NCBI GenBank assembly: GCA_027068485.1
Contig: JAMOSB010000022.1
Span: 1 to 64,000 of the forward strand
DNA: 64,000 nucleotides
Origin: Sulfurovum sp.
Lineage (GTDB): Bacteria > Campylobacterota > Campylobacteria > Campylobacterales > Sulfurovaceae
Direction of reading: 5' to 3'
Each line of letters starts with the position of its first letter. The stretch's first letter is position 1. The notes below the pieces were generated by a model. That model worked only from the letters and a program-made list of their open reading frames with translations. It was not told the origin of the DNA and made no database searches. Both the position numbers and the translations under genes were made by a program. Below, piece by piece: positions 26,062 to 34,350 of the stretch.

Positions 26062-28149
26062 ATGAGCAGTGATTTAAATACCTCCCAACTCTACTTTAAC
26101 CGTGAACTCTCATGGTTACAGTTTAACTCCCGTGTCTTAGCACAAGCACTCGATGAGACACTCCCCCCACTCGAACGCCTCAAGTTTCTTGCAATCTATG
26201 GTACCAATCTCGATGAGTTCTATATGATCCGCGTTGCAGGACTTAAAGCACTCTTCAAAGCACGCATCCAAGAGACAGGGGCGGATAGACTCACCCCCAC
26301 AGAGCAACTCGAACAGATCCACACCTACCTCCACAAAGAGCATGAGGTACTAGAGTCATGCTACACCTCCATCATCGCACAACTCCACACCCACGGGGTA
26401 CATATCAAGAGTTTTGATGCCCTCGATACCCAAGAGCAAGCCGAAGTCAAAGAGATCTTCTTCAATGAGATCTACCCTGTCATCATCCCCATCGCCGTGG
26501 ATGCAACCCACCCCTTCCCACACCTCAACAACCTCAGCTTTGGTCTCGCCCTCACCCTCAAAGATGACTCCAAGCAGATCAAACATGGACTCATACGCAT
26601 CCCGCGTCTGCTTCCCCGCTTTATCCAGATCGATCAGACCTTTATCCCTATCGACTCGGTTGTTGAGCATTTTGCCTCTGAACTCTTCCCCGGCTTTAAG
26701 CTTCTCGCCTCGACCCCCTTTAGGGTGACACGCAACGCCGATATCGAGATCGAAGAGGAGGAGGCAGATGACTTCTTGGAGATCCTCCAAGAGGGGCTTC
26801 GCTCACGCAACAAAGGCTCACTCATCCGACTCGAACTCAAAGGGAGTGGGGATCCTGATCTGATAGGATTTCTCCTCTCCTACCTCAATCTTGATGACAA
26901 AGATATCTACACCTACAAGTCTATCCCCCTTGACCTTGGGAGCCTCTGGCAGATTGTAGGGGATAAAGCACTCTCGCACCTCGTACTTCCGACCTACAAC
27001 CCCAAGACCATCGCCCCACTCGATAGCGAAGATATCTTTGAGGCGATAGATAAGCAAGATATCCTCCTCTACCACCCCTTTGATAGCTTTGATCCCGTGG
27101 TCAAATTCATCTCCCAAGCAGCTACAGAGCCCGATACCATTGCGATCCGTATGACCCTCTACCGTGCAGGACCAAAGTCCCCTATCGTCAAGGCACTCAT
27201 TGATGCCGTACGCGAAGGGAAGCAGGTGATGGTACTCGTCGAACTCAAAGCCCGATTTGATGAAGAGAACAACCTCCGATGGGCAAGAGCATTGGAGGAT
27301 GCAGGGGCGCATGTCGTCTATGGGATCCCCAAGCTCAAAGTCCACGCCAAGATCGCACAGGTCATCAAACGACGGGGCAAAAAACTCAAGAGCTATGTCC
27401 ACCTCGCTACGGGTAACTACAACCCCAGTACGGCGAAGATCTATACCGATATCTCCTACTTCACCTCCAAAGAGACCTTTGGCAACGATGCGACACACTT
27501 TTTTCACTTCTTGACAGGCTTCTCGACCTATACCAAGCTCGATACGCTCTTTATGTCCCCTGTGCAGATCAAGCCTAAGCTCCTTAAATTTATCGAAAAA
27601 GAGGGCAAGTTTGGCAAAGAGGGACACATCATCCTCAAAGCCAACTCCCTTGTCGATACCGATGTCATCAAAGCCCTCTACCAAGCCTCCCAAGAGGGGT
27701 GTCGTGTCGATCTCATCATCCGTGGTATCTGCTGTCTCAAGCCTGCTATCAAAGGGATCAGTGACAACATCACCGTCTCCTCTATCATCGGGAAGTACCT
27801 AGAGCATCCACGCATCTACTACTTCAAAAACAACAAAGTCAAGTGCTACATCGCCAGTGCTGATCTCATGCCACGCAACCTCGTACGACGCGTAGAGCTG
27901 ATGACCCCTATCGTCGAGGATAGCCTCACTCAGAAGATCAAACAGATCTTGATGCTTCAGCTGAGTGACAACCAACTACGCTGGGAGCTTCAAGCCGATG
28001 GAAGCTACAACAAAGTCCCCCTACTAGGCAAAGCGATCAATAGCCATACCATCTTAGAAGAGTATATCAAGAAGATCCACGACCAGACCAAAAAAGAGAC
28101 CCCAAACTATGTCAGCCGTCTTGCCAAACGGATGCTCAAAGATACCTAA
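26062..28149 (+). CDS. ppk: Polyphosphate kinase 1
   Basis: PPK1 reversibly makes polyphosphate from ATP. The 695-residue protein begins with the conserved YFNRELSWLQFN and has IRMTLYRAGPKSPIVKAL. The autophosphorylated histidine lies in VHLATGNYNPSTAKIYTD near residue 450, and a second histidine region lies near the C-terminus. Length and domain order (N, head, C1, C2) are normal. Antisense open frames of up to 291 codons inside it are codon-bias shadows. Confidence 0.96.
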   Translation: MSSDLNTSQLYFNRELSWLQFNSRVLAQALDETLPPLERLKFLAIYGTNLDEFYMIRVAGLKALFKARIQETGADRLTPTEQLEQIHTYLHKEHEVLESCYTSIIAQLHTHGVHIKSFDALDTQEQAEVKEIFFNEIYPVIIPIAVDATHPFPHLNNLSFGLALTLKDDSKQIKHGLIRIPRLLPRFIQIDQTFIPIDSVVEHFASELFPGFKLLASTPFRVTRNADIEIEEEEADDFLEILQEGLRSRNKGSLIRLELKGSGDPDLIGFLLSYLNLDDKDIYTYKSIPLDLGSLWQIVGDKALSHLVLPTYNPKTIAPLDSEDIFEAIDKQDILLYHPFDSFDPVVKFISQAATEPDTIAIRMTLYRAGPKSPIVKALIDAVREGKQVMVLVELKARFDEENNLRWARALEDAGAHVVYGIPKLKVHAKIAQVIKRRGKKLKSYVHLATGNYNPSTAKIYTDISYFTSKETFGNDATHFFHFLTGFSTYTKLDTLFMSPVQIKPKLLKFIEKEGKFGKEGHIILKANSLVDTDVIKALYQASQEGCRVDLIIRGICCLKPAIKGISDNITVSSIIGKYLEHPRIYYFKNNKVKCYIASADLMPRNLVRRVELMTPIVEDSLTQKIKQILMLQLSDNQLRWELQADGSYNKVPLLGKAINSHTILEEYIKKIHDQTKKETPNYVSRLAKRMLKDT

Positions 28150-28167
28150 AGACAAAAGGAGTAAGAG

Positions 28168-28692
28168 ATGCTTATTAGATTTAAAGAGTGGAGTCCCAAA
28201 CTCGACAAAAATGTATGGATCGCCCAAGGGGCTAGTGTCATTGGACGCGTAGAGATGGGAGAAGACTCTGCGATATGGTTTGGATGTGTGATCCGTGGAG
28301 ATGTCCACCATATCAAAATCGGAGCAAGAACCAATATCCAAGACCTCAGTATGGTACATGTCACCCACCATAAAAAGCCCGATGAGAGTGATGGCAACCC
28401 TACCATTATCGGGGATGATGTCACCGTAGGACACCGTGTCATGCTCCATGGCTGTACCATAGAAGATGCCTGCTTAATTGGGATGAGTGCGACGATCTTA
28501 GATGGTGCGGTGATTGGCAAGGAGTCGATTGTTGGAGCAGGTAGCTTGGTAACCAAAAACAAGCAGTTCCCCCCTCGTAGCCTCATTATGGGGAGTCCCG
28601 CCAAGGTCGTACGAGAACTTACCGACGCAGAAGTAGCTGAACTCTACGCCTCAGCCCAACGCTATGTGGCGTTTAAGAACGAGTATCAATAG
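28168..28692 (+). CDS. Gamma carbonic anhydrase-family protein (YrdA-like hexapeptide protein)
   Basis: The 174-residue protein is a left-handed beta-helix of hexapeptide repeats. Metal-binding histidines are seen in MVHVTHH near residue 72 and VTVGHRVMLHGC near residue 95, as in gamma carbonic anhydrases and YrdA/PaaY proteins. AAAGGAG precedes the ATG, and it follows ppk by 18 bases. Enzymatic activity is not certain in this subfamily. It overlaps the convergent metalloprotease gene by 20 bases. Confidence 0.85.
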   Translation: MLIRFKEWSPKLDKNVWIAQGASVIGRVEMGEDSAIWFGCVIRGDVHHIKIGARTNIQDLSMVHVTHHKKPDESDGNPTIIGDDVTVGHRVMLHGCTIEDACLIGMSATILDGAVIGKESIVGAGSLVTKNKQFPPRSLIMGSPAKVVRELTDAEVAELYASAQRYVAFKNEYQ

Positions 28693-29203
28693 CCCTAGCC
28701 CACGCCTCTATCTTACCCTCCTGCTCTAGGAGGGTAAGATAGAGCCTCACATCAAACTCCACTTGGTGGTAGTCTGGTTGCATCACACAGCAGAGTTGAT
28801 AAAACGCTTTGGTATGCCCCTTTTGCTTAAAGTGTGCTAGTTCATGTACCACGATCATCTCCAAAAACGCCTCAGGCACCTCCCGAAAGAGTGACGCGAT
28901 CTTAATCTCATTTTTGACTTTGAGCCGTCCCCCTTGTACCCGAGAGATAAAGTGATGCGTACCCAAAGCGTGTTCAAGTGTACGAAGCGTACTATCATAC
29001 GAAGCACGGCTCAGTGGTGCGGACTTCTTCATCTTCTGATTTTTGATCTGCATGATATACCCAAAGAGACGCTTATCACTGCTATAGGTATGGGGTGTGG
29101 GGTACTTGGTGAGGAGATAGTGGCGAAGTCTACCACGCGTGATAAGGGCTGCAACATCCTGCTGAATCTTCTCAGGATACCCCACAAGGTACTTCAACAC
29201 CAC
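28673..29203 (-). CDS. YgjP-type (DUF45) zinc metallopeptidase-like protein
   Basis: The 176-residue product carries VVHELAHFKQKGHTKAFY near residue 131, the HExxH signature with a downstream histidine that defines the YgjP/SprT-like family. The start is one of two adjacent GTG codons with no strong ribosome-binding site, 6 bases after the exonuclease stop, so translation is probably coupled. The substrate is unknown. It is the last gene of the rpe-trpF-exonuclease-ygjP unit. Confidence 0.82.
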   Translation of the reverse strand: MVLKYLVGYPEKIQQDVAALITRGRLRHYLLTKYPTPHTYSSDKRLFGYIMQIKNQKMKKSAPLSRASYDSTLRTLEHALGTHHFISRVQGGRLKVKNEIKIASLFREVPEAFLEMIVVHELAHFKQKGHTKAFYQLCCVMQPDYHQVEFDVRLYLTLLEQEGKIEAWARAIDTRS

Positions 29204-29209
29204 CCTAGA

Positions 29210-30013
29210 CTACCGTGGTGTCGCTGTAGCATTTTTATTGAGTCGTCGCTCCTTCTTGCTAGAGAGGGAGAAACGCAACAGATCATCAGTACTATGGACA
29301 TACTCAGGGAGCGTCTCAAAGCTCTTTGCCATCACCTTAGCAGCACAGACAGCGTCACTATAGGCACGGTGATGGGTTGCCGTCTCGATCCCCAATGACT
29401 CGATAAGGTACGCCAAGCCATAGCGTTCACTCTCAAATGTACGCTTGGCAAGCTCGATGGTACAGAGCTTGGGGTTACCTATCCCCCCCAACCCAAACCG
29501 CTCAAATGATGCGTTGAGAAAGGAGTAGTCGAAGTTGGCATTGTGTGCGACAAAGATCGCACTCCCCATAAAGTGGCGTAGCTGGGTGAGTGCCTCTCGG
29601 CGTGTAGGTGCACCGATGAGATCAGTAGGCTCTATCCCTGTGATCTTGGTGATATACTCAGGCAGAAAGGCACACTCCACAAAGGTCTCAAAGTGTTCAA
29701 TCACCTCGCCCCCCTCTATCATCACCGCCCCAATTTCAATCACCTGAGAGGTACCAGGCTTGCTTCCATTGGTCTCAATATCAACGACACAGTACTTCTG
29801 CTTCTCATAGGCGGTAAAGTAGCTCTCTAGCCAGTAGACCCCCGCCTCATCTCGCTCGATAGGGTAGCCTGAGGCTTGCAGTAGCAAAAAGATCGTATCA
29901 CTCTCCTCAAAGAGCGTGGTGTGCTTCATCACGATACGGCTATACTCCGCTTCTGCTAGTCGCCCCTTCTGCTTACGAAACGCGACGGTTAATTCATCAA
30001 AGACTTTTTGCAT
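29210..30013 (-). CDS. DEDDh 3'-5' exonuclease, DNA polymerase III epsilon-like
   Basis: The exonuclease domain begins CVVDIETNGSKPG with the first DxE pair. It continues with IEIGAVMIEGGEV, the AHNANFDYSFL motif and THHRAYSDA near the end, which completes the DEDDh set. A roughly 75-residue N-terminal helical part precedes it. The frame opens farther upstream, but the ATG at 30013 (start MQKVFDE) overlaps the trpF end by just 17 bases and gives 267 residues. It could be the proofreading subunit or a separate repair exonuclease. Confidence 0.85.
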   Translation of the reverse strand: MQKVFDELTVAFRKQKGRLAEAEYSRIVMKHTTLFEESDTIFLLLQASGYPIERDEAGVYWLESYFTAYEKQKYCVVDIETNGSKPGTSQVIEIGAVMIEGGEVIEHFETFVECAFLPEYITKITGIEPTDLIGAPTRREALTQLRHFMGSAIFVAHNANFDYSFLNASFERFGLGGIGNPKLCTIELAKRTFESERYGLAYLIESLGIETATHHRAYSDAVCAAKVMAKSFETLPEYVHSTDDLLRFSLSSKKERRLNKNATATPR

Positions 30014-30590
30014 GGGCGATAAACTGCTCGACTCTCTGTGGGTCTTTCTTCCCTTTGATAGACTCCACTCCAGAGCTGACATCGACACCATAGAATCCAT
30101 AGGACTTCACCTCTTGGAGGTTTTGGGGGGTGAGTCCCCCTGCCAAGATGATCTTGGAGCAGTCTACCCCCTCAAACCACGCAAGGTTGAGTCGCTTGCC
30201 ACTCCCCCCATACGCTTCACAAAAGGCATCGACCAGTCGGTAGCGATCGGAGAACTTCATCACATCCTCAGGGGATTTGGCACGCACCACAGGGAGTGTC
30301 TGTGTCGTGATCGCATCGAGTGACTCCACATCGACCTCGAAGTGTATCTGAGCTAGAGAGATATTGGCGTAGCGACACACCGTCTCAATCGTCTCTACCC
30401 CCTCATCGACAAACAGCCCTACCCGCTCGACAAACGGCGGGAGCTGATCGATGATATGTTTGGCTGCTGCTGGGGTGATATAGCGAGGGGATTTGGGATA
30501 GAAGACAAACCCCAACGCATCCGCACCACACGCCACAGCATGAAGGGCATCTCGGAGGTTGGTGATACCACAGATTTTGACGCGTAACAT
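29997..30590 (-). CDS. trpF: Phosphoribosylanthranilate isomerase
   Basis: TrpF catalyses the third tryptophan pathway reaction. The 197-residue (beta/alpha)8 protein opens with VKICGITNLRDA, where the cysteine is the catalytic base. It continues with GFVFYPKSPRYI, LAGGLTPQN (anion-binding) and GVDVSSGVES, which contains the catalytic aspartate. It follows rpe by 2 bases. Confidence 0.95.
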   Translation of the reverse strand: MLRVKICGITNLRDALHAVACGADALGFVFYPKSPRYITPAAAKHIIDQLPPFVERVGLFVDEGVETIETVCRYANISLAQIHFEVDVESLDAITTQTLPVVRAKSPEDVMKFSDRYRLVDAFCEAYGGSGKRLNLAWFEGVDCSKIILAGGLTPQNLQEVKSYGFYGVDVSSGVESIKGKKDPQRVEQFIAHAKSL

Positions 30591-30592
30591 CG

Positions 30593-31237
30593 TTAGACTT
30601 TCAAAGAGTCAATCGCCTCTTTGACTCCGTTGGGATGCTTATAGACAAAAGAGCCTGCGACTACTACATCCACTCCCGCATCCGCAAGGAGCGTGATATT
30701 CTCCCCATTGACCCCACCATCGACTTCGATTAGACACGCAGGGTTAATGGCAGTGATGAGCTGTTTGAGGCGTTGGGCTTTCGCTATGACGGAGGGGATA
30801 AACTTCTGTCCACCAAACCCAGGGTTGACCGACATCAAGAGTACCATATCGAGATCCTCTAGCAGATACTCTATCGCCTCCACAGGAGTGTGGGGGTTGA
30901 GTACGATCGCAGGGCGTATCCCCAATGCACGAATCTTCTGAATGAGACGATGGGGGTGCTTCTCCTCTTCGATATGAAACGAGATAAACTCAGGCTTTAG
31001 AGGAGCAAAGAGATCAACAAAAAAGCTGTTATTCTCTACCATAAGGTGGATATCGAGTGGTTTTGTCGTAGCTTTGGCAACCGCCTCGACGACGACAGGA
31101 CCGATAGTGAGATTGGGGACAAAGTGTCCGTCCATCACATCGACATGTACCAAATCACAACCATTATCACAAATCGCTTGGACATCAGATGCCAAGTTTC
31201 CAAAGTCTGCTGAGAGTATACTAGGGGCTACTAACAT
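30593..31237 (-). CDS. rpe: Ribulose-phosphate 3-epimerase
   Basis: Rpe interconverts ribulose 5-phosphate and xylulose 5-phosphate in the pentose phosphate and related cycles. The 214-residue barrel has APSILSADFGNL, the VHVDVMDGHFVPN metal-binding segment, HLMVENN, MSVNPGFGGQKF and EVDGGVN. It leads the rpe-trpF-exonuclease-ygjP unit. Confidence 0.96.
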   Translation of the reverse strand: MLVAPSILSADFGNLASDVQAICDNGCDLVHVDVMDGHFVPNLTIGPVVVEAVAKATTKPLDIHLMVENNSFFVDLFAPLKPEFISFHIEEEKHPHRLIQKIRALGIRPAIVLNPHTPVEAIEYLLEDLDMVLLMSVNPGFGGQKFIPSVIAKAQRLKQLITAINPACLIEVDGGVNGENITLLADAGVDVVVAGSFVYKHPNGVKEAIDSLKV

Positions 31238-31334
31238 AAAATTCCTACTCTAATATTTATTTTCACCATTATAACACAGAGGGGATTAGAGTAGTAAGTT
31301 GGAAGAGTTAAGCAATTTTTATGCTTTTTTTGTC

Positions 31335-31340
31335 TATAAT
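31335..31340 (+). promoter_or_regulatory. -10 promoter box of rpmB
   Basis: TATAAT is preceded by a T-rich stretch with runs at roughly helical spacing (31314-31331), the known form of strong promoters in Campylobacter and Helicobacter. The leader to the rpmB ATG at 31397 is about 50 bases, with AAGGAG as ribosome-binding site. Confidence 0.6.
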
Positions 31341-31396
31341 CGCACAAATTTTCACGCACTCTAAACGCGTAACATTCAAATTATCAAGGAGATACC

Positions 31397-31606
31397 ATGG
31401 CAAGAAGATGTTCAGTATCAGGAAAAGGTCCACTCGTAGGAAACAATGTTTCTCATGCAAACAACAAGACAAAAAGAAGACAACTTCCAAACTTAAGATC
31501 TGTAAAGATTACACTTGAAGATGGAACCACTAAACGCGTAAAAGTTGCGGCTTCTACACTCAGAACAATGAAGAAAAAAGCGGCTAAAGCTGCAGCAGCA
31601 AGCTAG
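31397..31606 (+). CDS. rpmB: 50S ribosomal protein L28
   Basis: The 69-residue basic protein starts [23 protein letters not shown] after the methionine, then [10 protein letters not shown], and ends in an alanine/lysine-rich tail. It is a complete L28 with a single zinc-type cysteine. A longer frame beginning at 31321 on the plus strand is a shadow. Confidence 0.96.
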   Translation: MARRCSVSGKGPLVGNNVSHANNKTKRRQLPNLRSVKITLEDGTTKRVKVAASTLRTMKKKAAKAAAAS

Positions 31607-31620
31607 TCTTTCTTCTCCTT

Positions 31621-31645
31621 TTATAGTAGCTTTTGGCTACTATAA
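31621..31645 (+). terminator. Hairpin terminator after rpmB
   Basis: TTATAGTAGC and GCTACTATAA form a perfect 10-bp stem around TTTTG, 14 bases after the rpmB stop. The downstream side is AATCTCC rather than a long T run, so termination may be partial, with read-through to the channel gene. Confidence 0.55.
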
Positions 31646-31667
31646 ATCTCCCTAAGCGATCAGATTG

Positions 31668-32798
31668 ATGTCCGCTTCTCACCCAATCAAAAAGTTCTTC
31701 AACTGGAGAATTGCACCCAAACCACATATCACCCTCAATGATGAGTACTATACCCATTTAGCCCCCTTTCGACTCCCCCTTATCTTAACCGTTCTGACGA
31801 TGCTTATCGGGACACTTGGCTATATGGCGATCGATGACTTCACCTTGATGAATGCGATCTACCAAACAGGGATCACCTTCACCACGGTGGGGTATGGAGA
31901 GATACAACCCATCTCCGATATGGGGCGTATCTTTACTATCACACTCATCATCTTTGGGTTTGTGGTCTTCTCTATCGCGGTGGGGATCATCGCTGAAGTA
32001 GTGAAGAAGGGGGATTTCCAAAAAACTGCCAAGGAGCGTAAAATGCTTTATGAGATTGCACGACTCAAGCACCACTTTGTCGTCTGCTACCACAATGAGT
32101 TTACCATCGAAGTGACCAAGCAACTACGAGCCAACCATATCCCGTTTGTGGTGGTCGATCCACGCGAAGATCTCGAAGAGATTGCCAAGAAGCACCGCTA
32201 CCCCTACTTTGTCACCGCAGAGGCACACACCGAAGAGGGGATACTCAAATCCCACCTCTCCTCTGCCAAAGGGGTCATCTCTCTAGCGGAGAATGTCGCA
32301 GACAATATCGCCGTCATCGCCTCCGCACGCCTCTATGAGTCGGAGATACAACGGGGACGCAAATACCTCATCATCGCCAATGCTCAAAACCATGAGGATA
32401 AGACCAAACTCCTCAAACTCGGAGCCAATAAAGTCGTCTCAGCGACCACCCTCATGGCACAACGCATCAACGCTATGGCAGCACGCCCCGATATGGAAAA
32501 CCTGCTTCAGGAGTTTCTCTACAAGAAGGATACCCCTCTGGATATGGAGGAGGCGAAGGTCTCCAAAAGCTCATGGCTCACCCTCAAGAAGATTAAAGCC
32601 GCACACCTACGCGATATTGCCAATGTCAATATCATCGGTATCCGCCAAAAAGATGGGAAGTTTATCCCGATGCCCAAAGGAGATACCATCATCATGCCCG
32701 AGTCCAAACTCCTACTTATCGGTACGAGTGAGGGGATCTATCGTGCCAAGAAGATTATCCGTAAAAAAGAGAAACCCCAAGAACTTAAATATATCTAA
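31668..32798 (+). CDS. Two-TM potassium channel with RCK/TrkA-type regulatory domains
   Basis: The protein of about 376 residues has two membrane helices around a pore loop with the selectivity filter TTVGYG, then a TrkA-N-like (RCK) domain and a TrkA-C domain near the end. The first strand of the RCK domain reads VVCYHNEFT instead of the usual glycine-rich CGYGRxG, so nucleotide binding by the classical Rossmann loop is doubtful. The function is probably potassium passage gated by another ligand. I prefer the ATG at 31668 over the TTG just before it. argJ follows after 10 bases. Confidence 0.87.
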   Translation: MSASHPIKKFFNWRIAPKPHITLNDEYYTHLAPFRLPLILTVLTMLIGTLGYMAIDDFTLMNAIYQTGITFTTVGYGEIQPISDMGRIFTITLIIFGFVVFSIAVGIIAEVVKKGDFQKTAKERKMLYEIARLKHHFVVCYHNEFTIEVTKQLRANHIPFVVVDPREDLEEIAKKHRYPYFVTAEAHTEEGILKSHLSSAKGVISLAENVADNIAVIASARLYESEIQRGRKYLIIANAQNHEDKTKLLKLGANKVVSATTLMAQRINAMAARPDMENLLQEFLYKKDTPLDMEEAKVSKSSWLTLKKIKAAHLRDIANVNIIGIRQKDGKFIPMPKGDTIIMPESKLLLIGTSEGIYRAKKIIRKKEKPQELKYI

Positions 32799-32808
32799 GG
32801 AGACAACT

Positions 32809-33999
32809 ATGTTTACCATCACCCCACTCGACTGCGGTCTTGACGCTGTAGAGGGATTCTACTCTGGTGCTACCAATGTCGGGATGCGTCCTGATGCCTC
32901 ACAAGGCGATGTAGCATTTATCCGCTCAGAGGAGCTGTGTGATATCACCGCACGCTTCACCACCAACACCTTCCAAGCCGCCCCTATCGTCCACTTCAAC
33001 CGCTACCCCCAAGGGTTTCAGACCAACTTCCTCCTCATCAATGCCAAAAATGCCAATGCGATGACAGGGAGCCAAGGGGTAAAAGATATCGAGACGATTA
33101 TGGAGGCACTCCCCTCTCACCTCAACGCACACAACCCTATTATGAGTTCGACAGGGGTGATTGGCTACCGACTCCCCATCCCAAAGATCACCTCTGCGTT
33201 CCAAACGCTCGATTTTGAGGGACATCACTCCGATGCGACAGCCCAAGCGATCATGACAACCGATAGCTTCAAAAAAGAGCTCGCCTACCGTGTCACCCTA
33301 GCAGATGGGAGCCACTTCCATCTCGGAGCCATCTGCAAAGGGGCAGGGATGATCAACCCCGCTATGGCAACCATGCTCTGCTTTGTCACCACCGATGCGG
33401 CTATCCCCAAAGCCGATATGGAGAGCCTGCTTACGGAGGCGACCGAACACTCCTTCAACCGTATCTCTGTCGATGGCGACACCTCCACCAATGATACAGT
33501 GATGCTCCTTGCCAACCGACTCAGTGGACACTACCACAAAGAGGCGTTTGCTCAAGCCCTCAACCAGATGCTCTTTGAGCTGGCGATGATGATCCTGCGT
33601 GATGGAGAGGGAGCCAACAAACTTGTCGCCTTTGAGGTCAAAGGAGCCAAGAGCCTAGCCGATGCCCAAAAAGCCTCTATGGCTCTGAGCAACTCCCTAC
33701 TCGTCAAAACCGCACTCTTTGGGGAGGATCCAAACTGGGGGCGTATCGCTTCGACGATTGGAGCTTCGGGGATTGCGTGTGATGAGACGACCCTCACCAT
33801 CCACTACGATGACCTCCTCATCTACTCCGATAGCTGTCGCGAACTCGATAGCAAACGAGAAGAGGAGGCGTACCGTATCATGAAACAACCTGAGTTTAAA
33901 GTCACCTGCGATATCGGTCTAGGGGAGTCTAGCTACACCTCTTATGGGTGTGATCTCAGCTATGAGTATGTCAAAATCAACGCAGAGTATCGTACTTAA
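32809..33999 (+). CDS. argJ: Bifunctional ornithine acetyltransferase/N-acetylglutamate synthase
   Basis: ArgJ recycles the acetyl group in arginine synthesis. The 396-residue precursor has the self-cleavage site in NPAMATML (about residue 184, threonine as nucleophile), preceded by AICKGAGMI and followed by TTDAAI. NTFQAAPI, SVDGDTSTNDT and FGEDPNWGRI are also typical. AAGGAG precedes the ATG at 32809. A much longer open frame in the same phase that begins at 32293 inside the channel gene is not used. Confidence 0.95.
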   Translation: MFTITPLDCGLDAVEGFYSGATNVGMRPDASQGDVAFIRSEELCDITARFTTNTFQAAPIVHFNRYPQGFQTNFLLINAKNANAMTGSQGVKDIETIMEALPSHLNAHNPIMSSTGVIGYRLPIPKITSAFQTLDFEGHHSDATAQAIMTTDSFKKELAYRVTLADGSHFHLGAICKGAGMINPAMATMLCFVTTDAAIPKADMESLLTEATEHSFNRISVDGDTSTNDTVMLLANRLSGHYHKEAFAQALNQMLFELAMMILRDGEGANKLVAFEVKGAKSLADAQKASMALSNSLLVKTALFGEDPNWGRIASTIGASGIACDETTLTIHYDDLLIYSDSCRELDSKREEEAYRIMKQPEFKVTCDIGLGESSYTSYGCDLSYEYVKINAEYRT

Positions 34000-34011
34000 G
34001 CCCAAAAGAGT

Positions 34012-34017
34012 TATAAT
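34012..34017 (+). promoter_or_regulatory. -10 promoter box of the DUF465 gene
   Basis: TATAAT 27 bases before the ATG at 34044, with AAGGAG between. Confidence 0.5.
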
Positions 34018-34043
34018 GAGGGATATTACTACAAGGAGCCATA

Positions 34044-34268
34044 ATGCTACACGAATATAGAGATGAGATCCACACACTCAAACAAGAGGACGCACACTTT
34101 GCTAAGATTTTTGAGAAGCATAACCTCTTGGATGAGAGAGTCAAAAAAGCAGAGAATGGGGATCTAGCCATGAGTGATATGGAGCTTGAGAGCCTCAAAA
34201 AAGAGAAGCTTCTACTCAAAGATGAAGCCTATGCGATGATTATGAACTATCGCAAAACCAAAGCCTAA
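34044..34268 (+). CDS. YdcH/DUF465-family small helical protein
   Basis: The 74-residue protein is almost entirely helical and charged. It contains the family pattern HLDERVKKAE (here NLLDERVKKAE) and MELESLKKEKLLLKDE. The family is widespread in Proteobacteria and has no firmly assigned role. It has its own promoter and ribosome-binding site. Confidence 0.85.
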   Translation: MLHEYRDEIHTLKQEDAHFAKIFEKHNLLDERVKKAENGDLAMSDMELESLKKEKLLLKDEAYAMIMNYRKTKA

Positions 34269-34350
34269 GCCCCACCGTGTGGGCTTTGGCTCACACACAC
34301 GCCCCCTTAACAGAAATTACCCTATACTTACACCAAAAAGAGTCCTTACT

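Noticed and set aside
26818-27693. Antisense open frame of 291 codons within ppk
   Set aside because: It lies wholly inside the strongly conserved ppk gene; the protein has no recognisable motif and the frame follows from the codon bias of ppk.
32293-32808. Long 5' extension of argJ into the potassium channel gene
   Set aside because: Conserved ArgJ sequence and AAGGAG place the start at 32809; the extension is low-complexity, serine- and proline-rich shadow translation.
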